Shown: piece after piece, positions 44,835 through 54,600 of the stretch
Layout of the letters: each line of letters starts with the position of its first letter
Numbering within the stretch: the stretch's first letter is position 1
Source of the DNA: JADJLQ01 sp044227925
GTDB taxonomy: Bacteria; Bacteroidota; Bacteroidia; Chitinophagales; Saprospiraceae
Length of the DNA: 64,000 bases
Assembly (NCBI GenBank): GCA_044227925.1
Contig: JBGAVW010000004.1
Location: 62,001-126,000 of the forward strand
Reading direction: 5' to 3'
The notes under the pieces: model-generated
Told to the model about the DNA's origin: nothing
The model's database searches: none
What the model saw: the letters and a program-made list of their open reading frames with translations, nothing else
Position numbers and translations under genes: made by a program

Positions 44835-45844
44835 GACTACTCGAAAGGATAGCAGCTGCTTCCAGGCTAGGTAATATATTAACAAACCCATCAGAAAAGT
44901 TCTTAGAAGCTTGCGAAAAGGCAAGACAAGCTAATATTTGGTTTTCAGAAGCAAATATTAAATCCATGGTCAAAAATATTGCCTCAGATTACCTCGATCA
45001 GAATAAACTTCAAGATTGGGCATCACATTATTCAATTCATGATACAACTGCTAAAAAAATCGGTATCGTCGCTGCCGGAAATATTCCACTTGTGGTATTC
45101 CATGATGTTTTATCATCTTTTATCGCAGGCCATCAAAGTAAGATTAAACTTTCTCAAAAAGATGAATTTTTACTTCCAGCGCTGATTGATGAGCTTATTG
45201 CTATCGATAAGCGAGTGGCTTCTTACTTTGAGATTGTAGAACGAATCAAAGAAGTAGATGCAGTGATCGCAACGGGTAGCGATAATTCTTCACGGTACTT
45301 TCATTATTATTTCGACAAATACCCCAATATCATCCGAAAGACCAGGATTGGACTGGGTATTATCACCGGAGAAGAATCAGATGATGAACTAATGGCTCTG
45401 GGACAAGATGTATTTCAATATTTTGGATTAGGTTGCCGCAATGTTTCCAGCCTGAGGGTGCCAAGAAATTATAATTTTAGCAGGTTGCTTAAACTGTGGG
45501 AAGCATTTAGTGAAGTAAGAGATAATCATGCCTACAATAATAATTTCGACTACAACTATGCCTTGTACATCATGAATGCTGTTCCGCATCTTTCCAATGA
45601 TGTAATACTCTTTGTAGAAAATGAAAACCTGGTTTCAAGATTGGCTACCATAAATTATCAATATTATGATGATGCTCATACTCTGGTAGAGCAAATCATG
45701 GCTAAAGGGGATCAATTGCAGGTGATCGTCTGTCACCAGCCTGTAGAGGGTTTGAATATCCTTTCACCCGGTAGGGCACAATGTCCTGGATTGTTTGATT
45801 ATGCAGATGGTGTGGATACTATGCAATTTCTTACCGCATTATGA
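44831..45844 (+). CDS. LuxC-like acyl-CoA reductase
   Basis: Predicted to reduce a fatty acyl-CoA (or acyl thioester) to aldehyde using an acyl-cysteine intermediate. From ATG 44831 it has 337 residues; the start overlaps the rluD stop. The NAD(P)-binding AAGNIPLVVFHDVLSSFIAG and AVIATGSDNSSRYFHYYF, and Cys202 in YFGLGCRNVSSLRVPR as the likely catalytic residue, are typical of Bacteroidota members of the family. No LuxD, LuxE or luciferase genes are present, so bioluminescence is not implied. Overlaps nth by four bases. Confidence 0.82.
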   Translation: MRLLERIAAASRLGNILTNPSEKFLEACEKARQANIWFSEANIKSMVKNIASDYLDQNKLQDWASHYSIHDTTAKKIGIVAAGNIPLVVFHDVLSSFIAGHQSKIKLSQKDEFLLPALIDELIAIDKRVASYFEIVERIKEVDAVIATGSDNSSRYFHYYFDKYPNIIRKTRIGLGIITGEESDDELMALGQDVFQYFGLGCRNVSSLRVPRNYNFSRLLKLWEAFSEVRDNHAYNNNFDYNYALYIMNAVPHLSNDVILFVENENLVSRLATINYQYYDDAHTLVEQIMAKGDQLQVIVCHQPVEGLNILSPGRAQCPGLFDYADGVDTMQFLTAL

Positions 45845-46470
45845 CAAAAAAGGAAAAAGCAAAGGCGATATTGGATGTATTGGAAAAATACATTCCGTCA
45901 GTAGAGGTGCCATTGAATCATCATGATCCATTTACATTATTAATAGCCGTTTTATTATCAGCCCAATGTACTGATGAACGGGTGAATCAAGTAACCCCAA
46001 AATTATTCGCATTGGCTGATGACCCTTTTGAAATGTCTAAGCTTTCTATAGCAAAGGTAGCTGAGATCATCAGACCTTGTGGATTATCTCCGGCAAAATC
46101 AAAAGCAATTGTAAGTACATCACAAATCCTGGTAGAAAAATACAATGGCAAAGTACCAAGTGAGATGCATTTATTGGAAGAGCTTCCTGGAGTAGGACAT
46201 AAAACAGCCTCGGTGGTCATGTGTCAGGCTTTTAATGTACCGGCATTCCCAGTGGATACCCACATACACAGATTAGCCTACCGGTGGGGGCTGAGCGATG
46301 GATCCAGTGTAAAGAAAACTGAACAAGATTTAAAAACATTGATACCAGAAGAAAGATGGATAAAAGCACATCTTCAGATCATTTTGTTTGCAAGGAAATA
46401 TTGCCCTGCAAGAGGTCATGTGGCCGCTGAATGTCCTGTGTGTAAGGATTATGGCGTGAAAGGGAGATAG
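45841..46470 (+). CDS. nth: Endonuclease III with incomplete iron-sulfur loop
   Basis: Base-excision DNA glycosylase/AP lyase for oxidised pyrimidines. The helix-hairpin-helix ELPGVGHKTASVV carries catalytic Lys121, and Asp139 is in PVDTHIHRLAYR. The 209 residues match Nth. The C-terminal loop normally holds four cysteines (C-x6-C-x2-C-x5-C); here only Cys188, Cys198 and Cys201 remain (KYCPARGHVAAECPVCKDYG) with nine residues between the first two and no fourth cysteine before the stop. The [4Fe-4S] cluster is therefore probably absent. The start overlaps the preceding stop (ATGA). Confidence 0.93.
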   Translation: MTKKEKAKAILDVLEKYIPSVEVPLNHHDPFTLLIAVLLSAQCTDERVNQVTPKLFALADDPFEMSKLSIAKVAEIIRPCGLSPAKSKAIVSTSQILVEKYNGKVPSEMHLLEELPGVGHKTASVVMCQAFNVPAFPVDTHIHRLAYRWGLSDGSSVKKTEQDLKTLIPEERWIKAHLQIILFARKYCPARGHVAAECPVCKDYGVKGR

Positions 46471-46570
46471 CAGTTAATTGGTTAATTGTGCAATTGAGAA
46501 ACTGTAGTAGGGACAAAATGTGGTAGTTTCAAATTGAGGAAGTGTGAGGGAGATGATATTTGTAATGCCG

Positions 46571-46602
46571 AAAAACAAAAAAGGCAAGTCATTTGACTTG
46601 CC
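46571..46602 (-). terminator. Intrinsic terminator after rplU-rpmA
   Basis: GGCAAGTC (46583-46590) and GACTTGCC (46595-46602) pair around a four-base loop. Read on the minus strand the hairpin ends in a T-rich run (complement of the A tract at 46571-46582). It may also stop the converging nth transcript. Confidence 0.82.
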
Positions 46603-46629
46603 CCCCTTATATAATTTAAGTAAATTCTA

Positions 46630-46890
46630 TTAAGCCTCTGCCCCTACGATATGCACAAAAGTGCGATCAAGGCGACCTTTTTTAAATTGTACTAAGCCAT
46701 CGGATAAAGCGTACAGTGTAAAATCTCTACCTACACCAACTTTATTTCCAGGATGGAATTTAGTACCTCTTTGTCTTACGATTACAGTGCCAGCTGTTAC
46801 AGACTGACCTCCGAATTTTTTCACACCCAAGTATTTAGGATTAGAATCCCGGCCGTTCAATACTTTACCTTCACCTTTTTTATGTGCCAT
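46630..46890 (-). CDS. rpmA: 50S ribosomal protein L27
   Basis: 86 residues beginning MAHKKGEGKVLNGRDSNPKYLG; GQSVTAGTVIVRQRGTKFHPG is the L27 signature. The N-terminal Ala-His-Lys-Lys tail reaches the peptidyl-transferase centre, and no N-terminal extension needing cleavage (as in Firmicutes) is present. It follows rplU by 11 bases. Confidence 0.98.
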   Translation of the reverse strand: MAHKKGEGKVLNGRDSNPKYLGVKKFGGQSVTAGTVIVRQRGTKFHPGNKVGVGRDFTLYALSDGLVQFKKGRLDRTFVHIVGAEA

Positions 46891-46901
46891 GGTTTATAAA
46901 T

Positions 46902-47213
46902 TTAAGCTGTGATCGAATTTATTTGAATTTGTGAAAATTGCTGACGGTGACCTCTTTTTACTTTGTAGCCTTTTCTTCTTTTTTTCTTGAAAATCACCAC
47001 TTTATCACCTTTCACCACATCTGCCAGTACAGTAGCTGACACACTGCCACTAAGGGTAGGAGTGCCGACTTGAGTATTTCCTTCGTTGCTCACCAGGAGT
47101 ATTTGATCAAAACTGACCGTATCTCCTGCTTTTGCATCCAGCCGGTGGACAAATAGCTTTTGGCCTTCTGTCACTTTCATTTGTTGACCGGCAATAGTCA
47201 CAATTGCATACAT
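46902..47213 (-). CDS. rplU: 50S ribosomal protein L21
   Basis: 103 residues, starting MYAIVTIAGQQMKVTEGQKL. The basic C-terminal KKKRRKGYKVKRGHRQQFSQIQI is the L21 rRNA-binding signature. First gene of the usual rplU-rpmA operon, with a strong upstream promoter. Confidence 0.98.
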   Translation of the reverse strand: MYAIVTIAGQQMKVTEGQKLFVHRLDAKAGDTVSFDQILLVSNEGNTQVGTPTLSGSVSATVLADVVKGDKVVIFKKKRRKGYKVKRGHRQQFSQIQINSITA

Positions 47214-47241
47214 ATTGCTTATTTTTTAAATTTTGAGAGCG

Positions 47242-47273
47242 CAAATATAGTGAAAATATTTGGAATAGCCAAA
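47242..47273 (-). promoter_or_regulatory. Bacteroidota-type promoter for rplU-rpmA
   Basis: On the minus strand TTTG (47270-47273) and TATATTTG (47242-47249) are 20 bases apart, with the rplU start 28 bases downstream. This is one of the cleanest promoters here. Confidence 0.7.
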
Positions 47274-47388
47274 TGTTTTTTATCATCCTGTTTTTAATCC
47301 AGATATCGGCTAAAGTGCTTGTTATCAATTAATTAGGTTTGCCATAGTGTATTCTGAAAGAACAAACAGGATGAACTCTTTATATAAA

Positions 47389-47943
47389 TCAGGTTAAAAT
47401 ATAGTCTCCGGCATTGTCTTTAGATATTTTTTTCTTAACTAAATAAATTCTTCGGTAAATAAAGAATTTAGTCAATAAGATAAAAACAAACAGAAATATC
47501 GAAGCCAATATGGTGAACCATGAACCCCCTGAATTAAAAAATCGGATCAGCCAATAACCAGACAATATTAAACCAAGATTTATGCTTGCATTAAGCGGGC
47601 TATCATTGAATTGTACTAAACGGTAAACTAAATTAATAACATAAAAAGTCAACAGAATAAATAATATAACTTCAAGTATGTTGAGTGGCAGTGTAAAAAT
47701 AGTCACCGTTAAATAAACCAAAGTAATCACAACAATAGCCGCCAAACCATAAAAGAAATAGGTATATTTTGTTAATTCCGCTTTATTGGATTTTGATTTT
47801 ATAAGATATGCGAGAGTCTGTTTATCATAATACTTTAATTTTAGAATATCATATATGTCCTGATCGGTCTTATCCTGAGATCTCAAGGAAAGAATTTCAT
47901 CTTTAACCTGATTTACATCGATTGATATTTTTGAACCAATCAT
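47389..47943 (-). CDS. Uncharacterised four-helix membrane protein
   Basis: From ATG 47943 it has 184 residues; an upstream start would add 16 residues with no conserved character. A charged, helical cytoplasmic segment (1-58, VNQVKDEILSLRSQDKTDQDIYDIL) precedes four transmembrane helices at about 60-82, 88-110, 119-137 and 141-163, and a basic tail. The N-terminal part could be a small protein-interaction domain. No family recognised, and neighbours give no clue. Confidence 0.68.
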   Translation of the reverse strand: MIGSKISIDVNQVKDEILSLRSQDKTDQDIYDILKLKYYDKQTLAYLIKSKSNKAELTKYTYFFYGLAAIVVITLVYLTVTIFTLPLNILEVILFILLTFYVINLVYRLVQFNDSPLNASINLGLILSGYWLIRFFNSGGSWFTILASIFLFVFILLTKFFIYRRIYLVKKKISKDNAGDYILT

Positions 47944-48247
47944 AGAAAAAATAATGCTTTTTCTTTGACAATATAGGCAATTTATCACCATGGATCAATG
48001 CTGCGGCTATCAAGATAAAGATCATTTCCCAGTGCATAATAACAGCTTCAGAATCAATTTAAGATTTTCTAAACTTCTTTATGGAAATCGAATTTTTATT
48101 AAAAGTGAAATAATTAGAATATCAAGTATTAGAAGGTCCTCTTTGTCAATGGCATAATATTAAAAAGTGAAGTAAAATAAAATATACCAAAAAAGTAATT
48201 TTTGAAATCCACGATATAATCCATCTCGTAATTCATGGTAACTAAAC
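47944..48247. other. Intergenic stretch between divergent small membrane-protein genes
   Basis: 304 AT-rich bases. No tRNA, no convincing hairpin and no complete promoter pair seen. The start codon of the next gene lies at its right edge. Confidence 0.4.
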
Positions 48248-48628
48248 ATGTATTCAATGAAATTATCTTTTTTTAGTAAAATATGGGCTTTCTTATATCT
48301 GACATTTGGCCTGGGATTATTGACAGTACCTAAATTATTTATGTCCACTTACGGAGTAGAACTGGATACCAGTGGTCAGTTGATAGCCAGAATTTTAGGT
48401 TCTGCATTGGCTGCTTATGCTGTAGCGTTTTGGATAAATAAAAACATATCCATCAATGAAAAATCTTGGTATAATTTATTATTAGCCAGTTGTTTATATA
48501 ATGTTATTGATACTCCAATCGTATTGTTGGCTGTATTTAACGACACCATGAATTCCTTGGGTTGGATTCCTGTGTTATTACACGTATTTCTGGGGATATC
48601 AATGGGGGCTTTTTTGCTGAAAAAATAG
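48248..48628 (+). CDS. Uncharacterised small integral membrane protein
   Basis: 126 residues with four hydrophobic helices (about 10-30, 43-64, 75-97, 104-123), resembling small DUF-type four-helix proteins. I cannot name a family. ATG codons at 48248 and 48257 are both usable. It stands alone. Confidence 0.65.
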   Translation: MYSMKLSFFSKIWAFLYLTFGLGLLTVPKLFMSTYGVELDTSGQLIARILGSALAAYAVAFWINKNISINEKSWYNLLLASCLYNVIDTPIVLLAVFNDTMNSLGWIPVLLHVFLGISMGAFLLKK

Positions 48629-48876
48629 TACTTTCTACATGTCTTTATCTTTTTAAAATTTAAAACTAAAGGATCATAAAAGGCACTTTATCCGCATCTA
48701 CTTATAAATTGAACAGTCAAATCAGGGTAAACCATTATTAATTCATCGATTGGGTAATAATTTGTTATATAGGGTAATCTCAGTTCCCCGTTGGTTATTT
48801 TTTACTTAACCGTGATTGTACCAGACATGAAAATATAAGAAACAGTTAATAAGTAAGATATACGAGGGCAATCCGT

Positions 48877-48884
48877 TATTTTTG
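48877..48884 (+). promoter_or_regulatory. Probable -7 box for the OstA-like gene
   Basis: TATTTTTG matches TANNTTTG and ends 20 bases before ATG 48905. No good -33 element. Confidence 0.48.
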
Positions 48885-48904
48885 TCTGTGATATCGCCAA
48901 TTTG

Positions 48905-50725
48905 ATGAACCGATCCATATTTTTATTTTTTTTCATATGTGCCAGTTGGATGCTTAGTGGCCAATCAAAGGCTGTCATTGCACCGGATCAGGGTAAAAAG
49001 GGAGAGGAGATAAAAATAATCCATTCGGAATTCACCTATATAGAGGCAAATCCTGCAAATGAACTTAAAATACTCCAGGGCGATGTACAACTGTTCCATG
49101 ATAGTACTTTCCTGTACTGTGATTCGGCCCGACTGGTAAATCTGATGGTGATGGCTTATGGAAATGTGGTGATCAGGCATAATGACACAGTTCAAATTTT
49201 TGCTGATTCCTTACGGTACGATGGTGCAAAGAAAACTGCAGATTTGTATGGGGAGGTGATATTGGTAAATGGGGGACAATCTCTTTATACTAAAAAATTG
49301 CATTACGACCTCAATACATCTATAGCTTCCTATTCTACTCCGGCCACACTCAAATCAGCCAGCACCACACTTAAAAGTAAAAGAGGATATTTTCACGTGA
49401 ACGAAAATATGGCCTATTTTTCAGGTCAGGTTCAAATGACAGACCCTGAAATACAATTGCGATCTGATTCGTTGCAATTTAATACGGAGACACACACCGC
49501 TTTTTTTGTCGCACCCACACTGATGGAAAAAAATGAACGAAAGATTTATTGTGAAAGTGGTTTCTATGATGTGGACGATAAACTTGCTGAGTTTACAGGA
49601 AATCCTCAATTTGAAGAAAAAGATAAAAAAGCATCATCTGATGTAATGAAGTATAATGGCAATGCTAATGAAATCAATTTATACAATAATGTAAAATATA
49701 TCAGCGCAGATAATAAACTTCAGGGCGACACATTATTGTATAATGAAAAGACCAAAATCATGACCATATTGGGCAAAGGCGAGATCTATACAAAGGATGG
49801 AAATGTGAGTTCTACTCAAAAATTGATTTACAATGAAAATACAGGTGTGTTCAATACCATAGGAAGATCAAGCCTGCAGGATAGTACCAATTCATTGGAG
49901 GCTGATGTAATCATTCGCGATGGCAATTCGGGTGACCTCACAGCGGTTGGAAATGTGTATTGGATAGATACGACCAATGATGCCTCTATCAGTTGTGATT
50001 CAATGAAATTTAACAAAAAAGAAAACAGGGTAGTGGCTAGTGGTACAGGCAGGCAGCCGCTGTTTAAATCATTTACCAATTCAAACGACACATTGTATTT
50101 AAAAGCGGATACCTTGATCGTGTCTGAATCCGATTCCATTTCCAAAGCTAAAAATGTGCAGGCTTATTATAAAGTGCAGGTCTACCGATCAGATATTCAG
50201 GCAGTTTGTGATTCTCTTACTTATTCCAACTCGGATTCTATTTTTACTTTATATAAAAACCCTATGATTTGGTCAGATACCTCGCAGTTTTTTGCAGATA
50301 CGATAAGGATCAAACAAAAGGAGAATCACATGGACAAAATATATTTGATTCAAAATGCAATGATTGTAAATAGTGAAGACCTGAAGTTTTTTAATCAGAT
50401 TAAAGGTAGATTGGTCACAGCCCATTTTGACTCTACCAACCTGGCGTTGGTAGATGTAGATGGTAATGCTGAAGCGGTATATTACATAAAGGACGATGCC
50501 AAAGCGTATATCGGGGTGAATAAAATCATATGCAGTAATATCAAAATCAAATTCGGCTCAAACCAGATAGACAGGATATATTTTTATAAAAAACCGGATG
50601 GCTCCATGCAGCCGATGAGACTGGCTGATCATGAAAAACTAAAATTAAAAGGCTTTCGATGGGAATATCAAGACAAGCCAGACCGGTTGAAAATGCTTGG
50701 AATAGAAGTAGTAAATTTACATTGA
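48905..50725 (+). CDS. OstA/LptA-like envelope protein
   Basis: Predicted periplasmic or outer-membrane LPS-transport-like protein of 606 residues. A signal peptide (1-20, FFFICASWMLSGQ) is followed by repeated OstA-type beta-jellyroll units, seen in the recurring pattern (LQGDVQLFHDSTFLYCDSARL, YGEVILVNGGQ, FTGNPQFEEKDKKASSDVM, LQGDTLLYNEKTKIM, VDGNAEAVYYIKDD). Such proteins likely bridge lipopolysaccharide across the periplasm, but this is inferred from the fold. A TTG one codon upstream is a less likely start. A TPR/SH3 gene follows after six bases. Confidence 0.82.
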   Translation: MNRSIFLFFFICASWMLSGQSKAVIAPDQGKKGEEIKIIHSEFTYIEANPANELKILQGDVQLFHDSTFLYCDSARLVNLMVMAYGNVVIRHNDTVQIFADSLRYDGAKKTADLYGEVILVNGGQSLYTKKLHYDLNTSIASYSTPATLKSASTTLKSKRGYFHVNENMAYFSGQVQMTDPEIQLRSDSLQFNTETHTAFFVAPTLMEKNERKIYCESGFYDVDDKLAEFTGNPQFEEKDKKASSDVMKYNGNANEINLYNNVKYISADNKLQGDTLLYNEKTKIMTILGKGEIYTKDGNVSSTQKLIYNENTGVFNTIGRSSLQDSTNSLEADVIIRDGNSGDLTAVGNVYWIDTTNDASISCDSMKFNKKENRVVASGTGRQPLFKSFTNSNDTLYLKADTLIVSESDSISKAKNVQAYYKVQVYRSDIQAVCDSLTYSNSDSIFTLYKNPMIWSDTSQFFADTIRIKQKENHMDKIYLIQNAMIVNSEDLKFFNQIKGRLVTAHFDSTNLALVDVDGNAEAVYYIKDDAKAYIGVNKIICSNIKIKFGSNQIDRIYFYKKPDGSMQPMRLADHEKLKLKGFRWEYQDKPDRLKMLGIEVVNLH

Positions 50726-50731
50726 CATTTT

Positions 50732-51463
50732 ATGTGGAGAGTTTTTTTATTTCTGGCCGTTGTATTCATTTCAAATTCAGGATTATCCCAAAGTGAGCTG
50801 TTCGCTTCTGCGTATTCAGACTACGCGGCAGGCAGGACAGACGATGCGTTGCTCAAATACACCAAATTGGTGGAGGAGGGTTTCCATTCGGCTGATTTAT
50901 ATTATAACCTGGGATGTGTATACCTAAAACAGAATAATATCAGCCAGGCCAGATTGTATTTTGAAAAAGCCCTGAGACTCAATCCTTCCTCATCTGCGAT
51001 TAAACAAGGAATAGTTAAATCGAAAGCCAGTATAGAGCCGGACATCGAAGCCTTGCCTCCTTTCATATTGTACAAATGGTTTTTGGGGGTCCGAAATTTG
51101 CTTTCCGCATCGGGTTGGGGCTGGCTATTATTATTTTCAATCATCTTACTTTCTGCAGTTGGTATTTTGAATTTAACCGGAAACCTTACTACCATGCTCA
51201 GAAAACCGTATATATTTTTATTATTTCCCCTATTGATTGGTATGTTTTACCTTTCAAGAAGTCATTACGAGAATAAAAAGGAAAGTATTCTTATTTTAAA
51301 TCAAAACATGCATGTGGCCCCTGACCCAAATAGCCAGGTGGCTTTACCACTCGGTGCAGGTACAAAAGTGCAGATATTGGACAGTCTCAGTGCTTGGTAT
51401 AAGGTGAATCTGGAAAATAATGATGAGGGTTGGCTGCCAAAGGTAGCTCTGGCAGGCATTTAA
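50732..51463 (+). CDS. BatE-like protein with TPR and SH3-type domain
   Basis: 243 residues: signal peptide (1-18), TPR repeats at about 20-90 (YSDYAAGRTDDALLKYTKLV, DLYYNLGCVYLKQNNISQA, YFEKALRLNPSS), two transmembrane helices at about 125-147 and 157-172, then a bacterial SH3-like domain (about 185-240; NMHVAPDPNSQVALPLGAGTK, GWLPKVALAG). Layout resembles BatE of the Bacteroides aerotolerance locus, but no batA-D is adjacent. It probably organises an envelope complex. Confidence 0.78.
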   Translation: MWRVFLFLAVVFISNSGLSQSELFASAYSDYAAGRTDDALLKYTKLVEEGFHSADLYYNLGCVYLKQNNISQARLYFEKALRLNPSSSAIKQGIVKSKASIEPDIEALPPFILYKWFLGVRNLLSASGWGWLLLFSIILLSAVGILNLTGNLTTMLRKPYIFLLFPLLIGMFYLSRSHYENKKESILILNQNMHVAPDPNSQVALPLGAGTKVQILDSLSAWYKVNLENNDEGWLPKVALAGI

Positions 51464-51587
51464 GGCAAATAGTTGTATTTAACAGAACCCGCGGTTTCCT
51501 TACTTTATTTAGTAGAGAACGTAATCAACAGCTTACAGAAGTATAATTTCGTGGTCACCAGGAAAACCTGCAAGCATATTAATAAAT

Positions 51588-51617
51588 TTTGTATGAAGCC
51601 GACTTCTGTTAGTTTTG
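51588..51617 (+). promoter_or_regulatory. Bacteroidota-type promoter directly before the UnbV lipoprotein gene
   Basis: TTTG (51588-51591) and TAGTTTTG (51610-51617) are 18 bases apart. The ATG at 51628 follows the -7 box by only ten bases, so the mRNA leader would be a few bases at most. Confidence 0.65.
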
Positions 51618-51627
51618 CAGTCAGATT

Positions 51628-54600
51628 ATGAAACTTTTGCGTTTGACTATTTGGGCTCTTCTTATTTTATCTGCCTGCAAAAAGAGTGAGACCGTATTTA
51701 CAGCTATACCTGCAAAACATTCGGGAATCGATTTTGTCAATGAAATAGTAGAGTATGATTCATTCAATATTCTCAATACCGAATTCATTTATAATGGAGC
51801 CGGAATTGGCATCGGCGATTTAAATGAAGATGGATTAGAAGACTTGTTTTTCGCTGGTAACCAGGTAGGTAATGTTTGTTATTTGAATACCGGTAACTTT
51901 AAGTTTAGAGATATAACTCAAATGGCAAATCTTCATAAGCCCGATGGCGGTATGTGGTCGTCCGGAGTAACTATACTGGATCTTAATGCAGATGGAAAAA
52001 AAGACATCTACATTACCAATACCTTGATTAAAAATGCATCAAAAAGGAAAAATCTATTTTATCTTAATACAGGCAATAACCCTGAAGGTATTCCGCAATT
52101 TAAAGAAATGGCTTCAGAATACGGATTGGACGATACAAGTTATGCATCGCATGCCCAGTTTTTTGACTATGACAGGGATGGTGATCTGGATCTTTTTATC
52201 GGCACTAATTTCATTGATAGACCTGTAATGGGGCAATACGTAAAAGATGTAAATGAAGGTTGTAATGAAAACTGTGATAAACTTTATAGAAACGATTGGG
52301 ACAGTCTTAAAAATCATCCTTATTTTAGAGATGTGTCGGCTGCAGCAGGCATGACATTGCACGGTTATAGCCACAGTACCTTGATTCATGATTTTAATGA
52401 AGATGGATGGCCGGACATTTATATTGCCAACGATTATCAAAGCGATGACCTTATTTATATTAATAATGCCAATGGCAGTTTTACAAATAAAGTATCCGCT
52501 ATGTTTCGACACCAGTCATCAGCCGCCATGGGTAGTGACCTGGGGGATATTAATAATGATGGCAAAGCAGAAGTAATGACTGTGGAGATGCTGCCCTTTA
52601 CTAATCTTAGAAAAAAGACTTTGATTGGTCCTGCAAATTATTCTTCGTATATCTATGTAAAACAATATGGATATCAATATCAATACACGCGGAATACCTT
52701 GCAGCTCAATCAGGGTATGAAAAATGGATACCCGGTATACGGGGATATTAGTTTTTTAAGTGGAGTGCATGAAACCGAATGGTCCTGGGCTCCGGTATTT
52801 GTGGATATAGATCTCGACTCATACCAGGATTTGTATATTACTAATGGGTTTCCAAAAGATGTAACGGATCACGATTTTGGTGAATACAGAAATGAAACCA
52901 GGGGGTACATAAGCGATATGGATTTACAAAACCTGATTCCTGTAGTAAAGGTCTCCAATTTTATGTATTCCAACAGGAAAGATCTTTCATTTACTGATGT
53001 GACTAAAGAGTGGGGCATGTATATCAAATCTTTCTCTAATGGTGTGGTATACGGGGATCTGGATAATGACGGTGATATGGATATGGTGGTGCATAATATC
53101 GATGATGCCCCTTTTGTATTTAGAAACAATACACTCTCTCCCGAGAAAGTAAGTAATAAAAATTACCTGAATATTCTTCTCAAAGGATCAGGAACTAATC
53201 CGGAAGCTATAGGATCCAGCGTCGATGTATTTTACGATCAAGGTAAGATTCAGACCAGGTTTGTTTTGTCTGGCAGGGGATATCTTTCCCAATCTTCATA
53301 TCTCTGTTCATTTGGTTTAGATACTATTCAGGAAATTGATTCCATCAAAGTAAAATGGGCGGATGGAAGTCTTCAAAAATTTGGTAAGTACAAGGCAAAT
53401 CAAAAAATTGTACTCACAAAAAATAATACTATTATTCCGGACTTTGCAAAAATATTGGATTCCACATTATTGGAAAAAGTGAGTAGCAGCTCACTGGGTA
53501 TAGACTATTTACATCATGAAAAAGATTTTATCGATTTTAATATTCAAAAAACCATTCCGCATAAAATGTCCCAATACGGAGTGCCCGTATGTGCAGGCGA
53601 TATTGATGGTAATGGTACTGAAGATATGATCATTGGGGCCTCAGCCAATGAACTTGAATTCATTTATTTACAAGATCAAAAGGGCTCATTTTCAAAAAAA
53701 CAATTTGCTTTTAAAGCCAGCAATGAGACAGAAGCAGAAGATGCAGGAATGCTTTTACTGGATGTGGATAGCGATGATGATCTGGATATGGTAATTTCGG
53801 GAGGTTCCTATGAAAATCTTATGGCCAATAAGGCAGTATACGGAGTTAGACTTTTCGTCAACGATGGAAGAGGGAATTTTACCCGTGATTCGACAGCAAT
53901 AGATTCAAAGATTTGGACCTGTTCGTCAACCATTCGAAGCGCTGACATAGATTCCGATGGGGATCTTGATTTGTTTATTGCAGGTCATGTTTTGCCGGGA
54001 TATTATCCAAAACATGATCGATCCTATATATTAATTAATGAATCTACGGAAAATAAAATAAAATTTTCTGATGCCACAGATCGATGGATTTCAGATGAGT
54101 TGGGTTTACTAAATGATGCCATTTTTTCCGACTACAATAATGATGGCAAACCGGATTTGTTGCTGGCTACCGAATGGGGACCGGTAACAATCTTGCGAAA
54201 TACAAACTCAAGCTTTGAAAAAGTATTGTCAGAACCATTAAGTAAGCAACTTGGATGGTGGACGAGCCTTACTGCCGGAGATTTTGATTGTGATGGTGAT
54301 ATGGATTATATAGCCGGTAACTATGGGGAAAACACCTATTTTAAATGTAATGAAAAGGAACCCATCACCATCTATGCAAAAGACTTTGATTCCAACGGTA
54401 GCCTGGATCCATTTATTTCATGTTACTGGAGGGATACTGCAGGACAAAAAAAGGAATATTTTTTCCATGGCAGGGATGAAATGATAAAACAGCTGCTGTT
54501 GATTCGCCGTAAATTTCAAAAGTATGCACCTTTTGGTTTGGCTACTGTGAAAGAAGTGTTTCCCGGTCGGGAATTAGATAGTGCGCTCATACTGAAGGCA

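Noticed and set aside
44831..45844. Bioluminescence locus suggested by the LuxC-like gene
   Set aside because: No luxA, luxB, luxD or luxE in the neighbourhood; lone reductases of this type are common in Bacteroidota.
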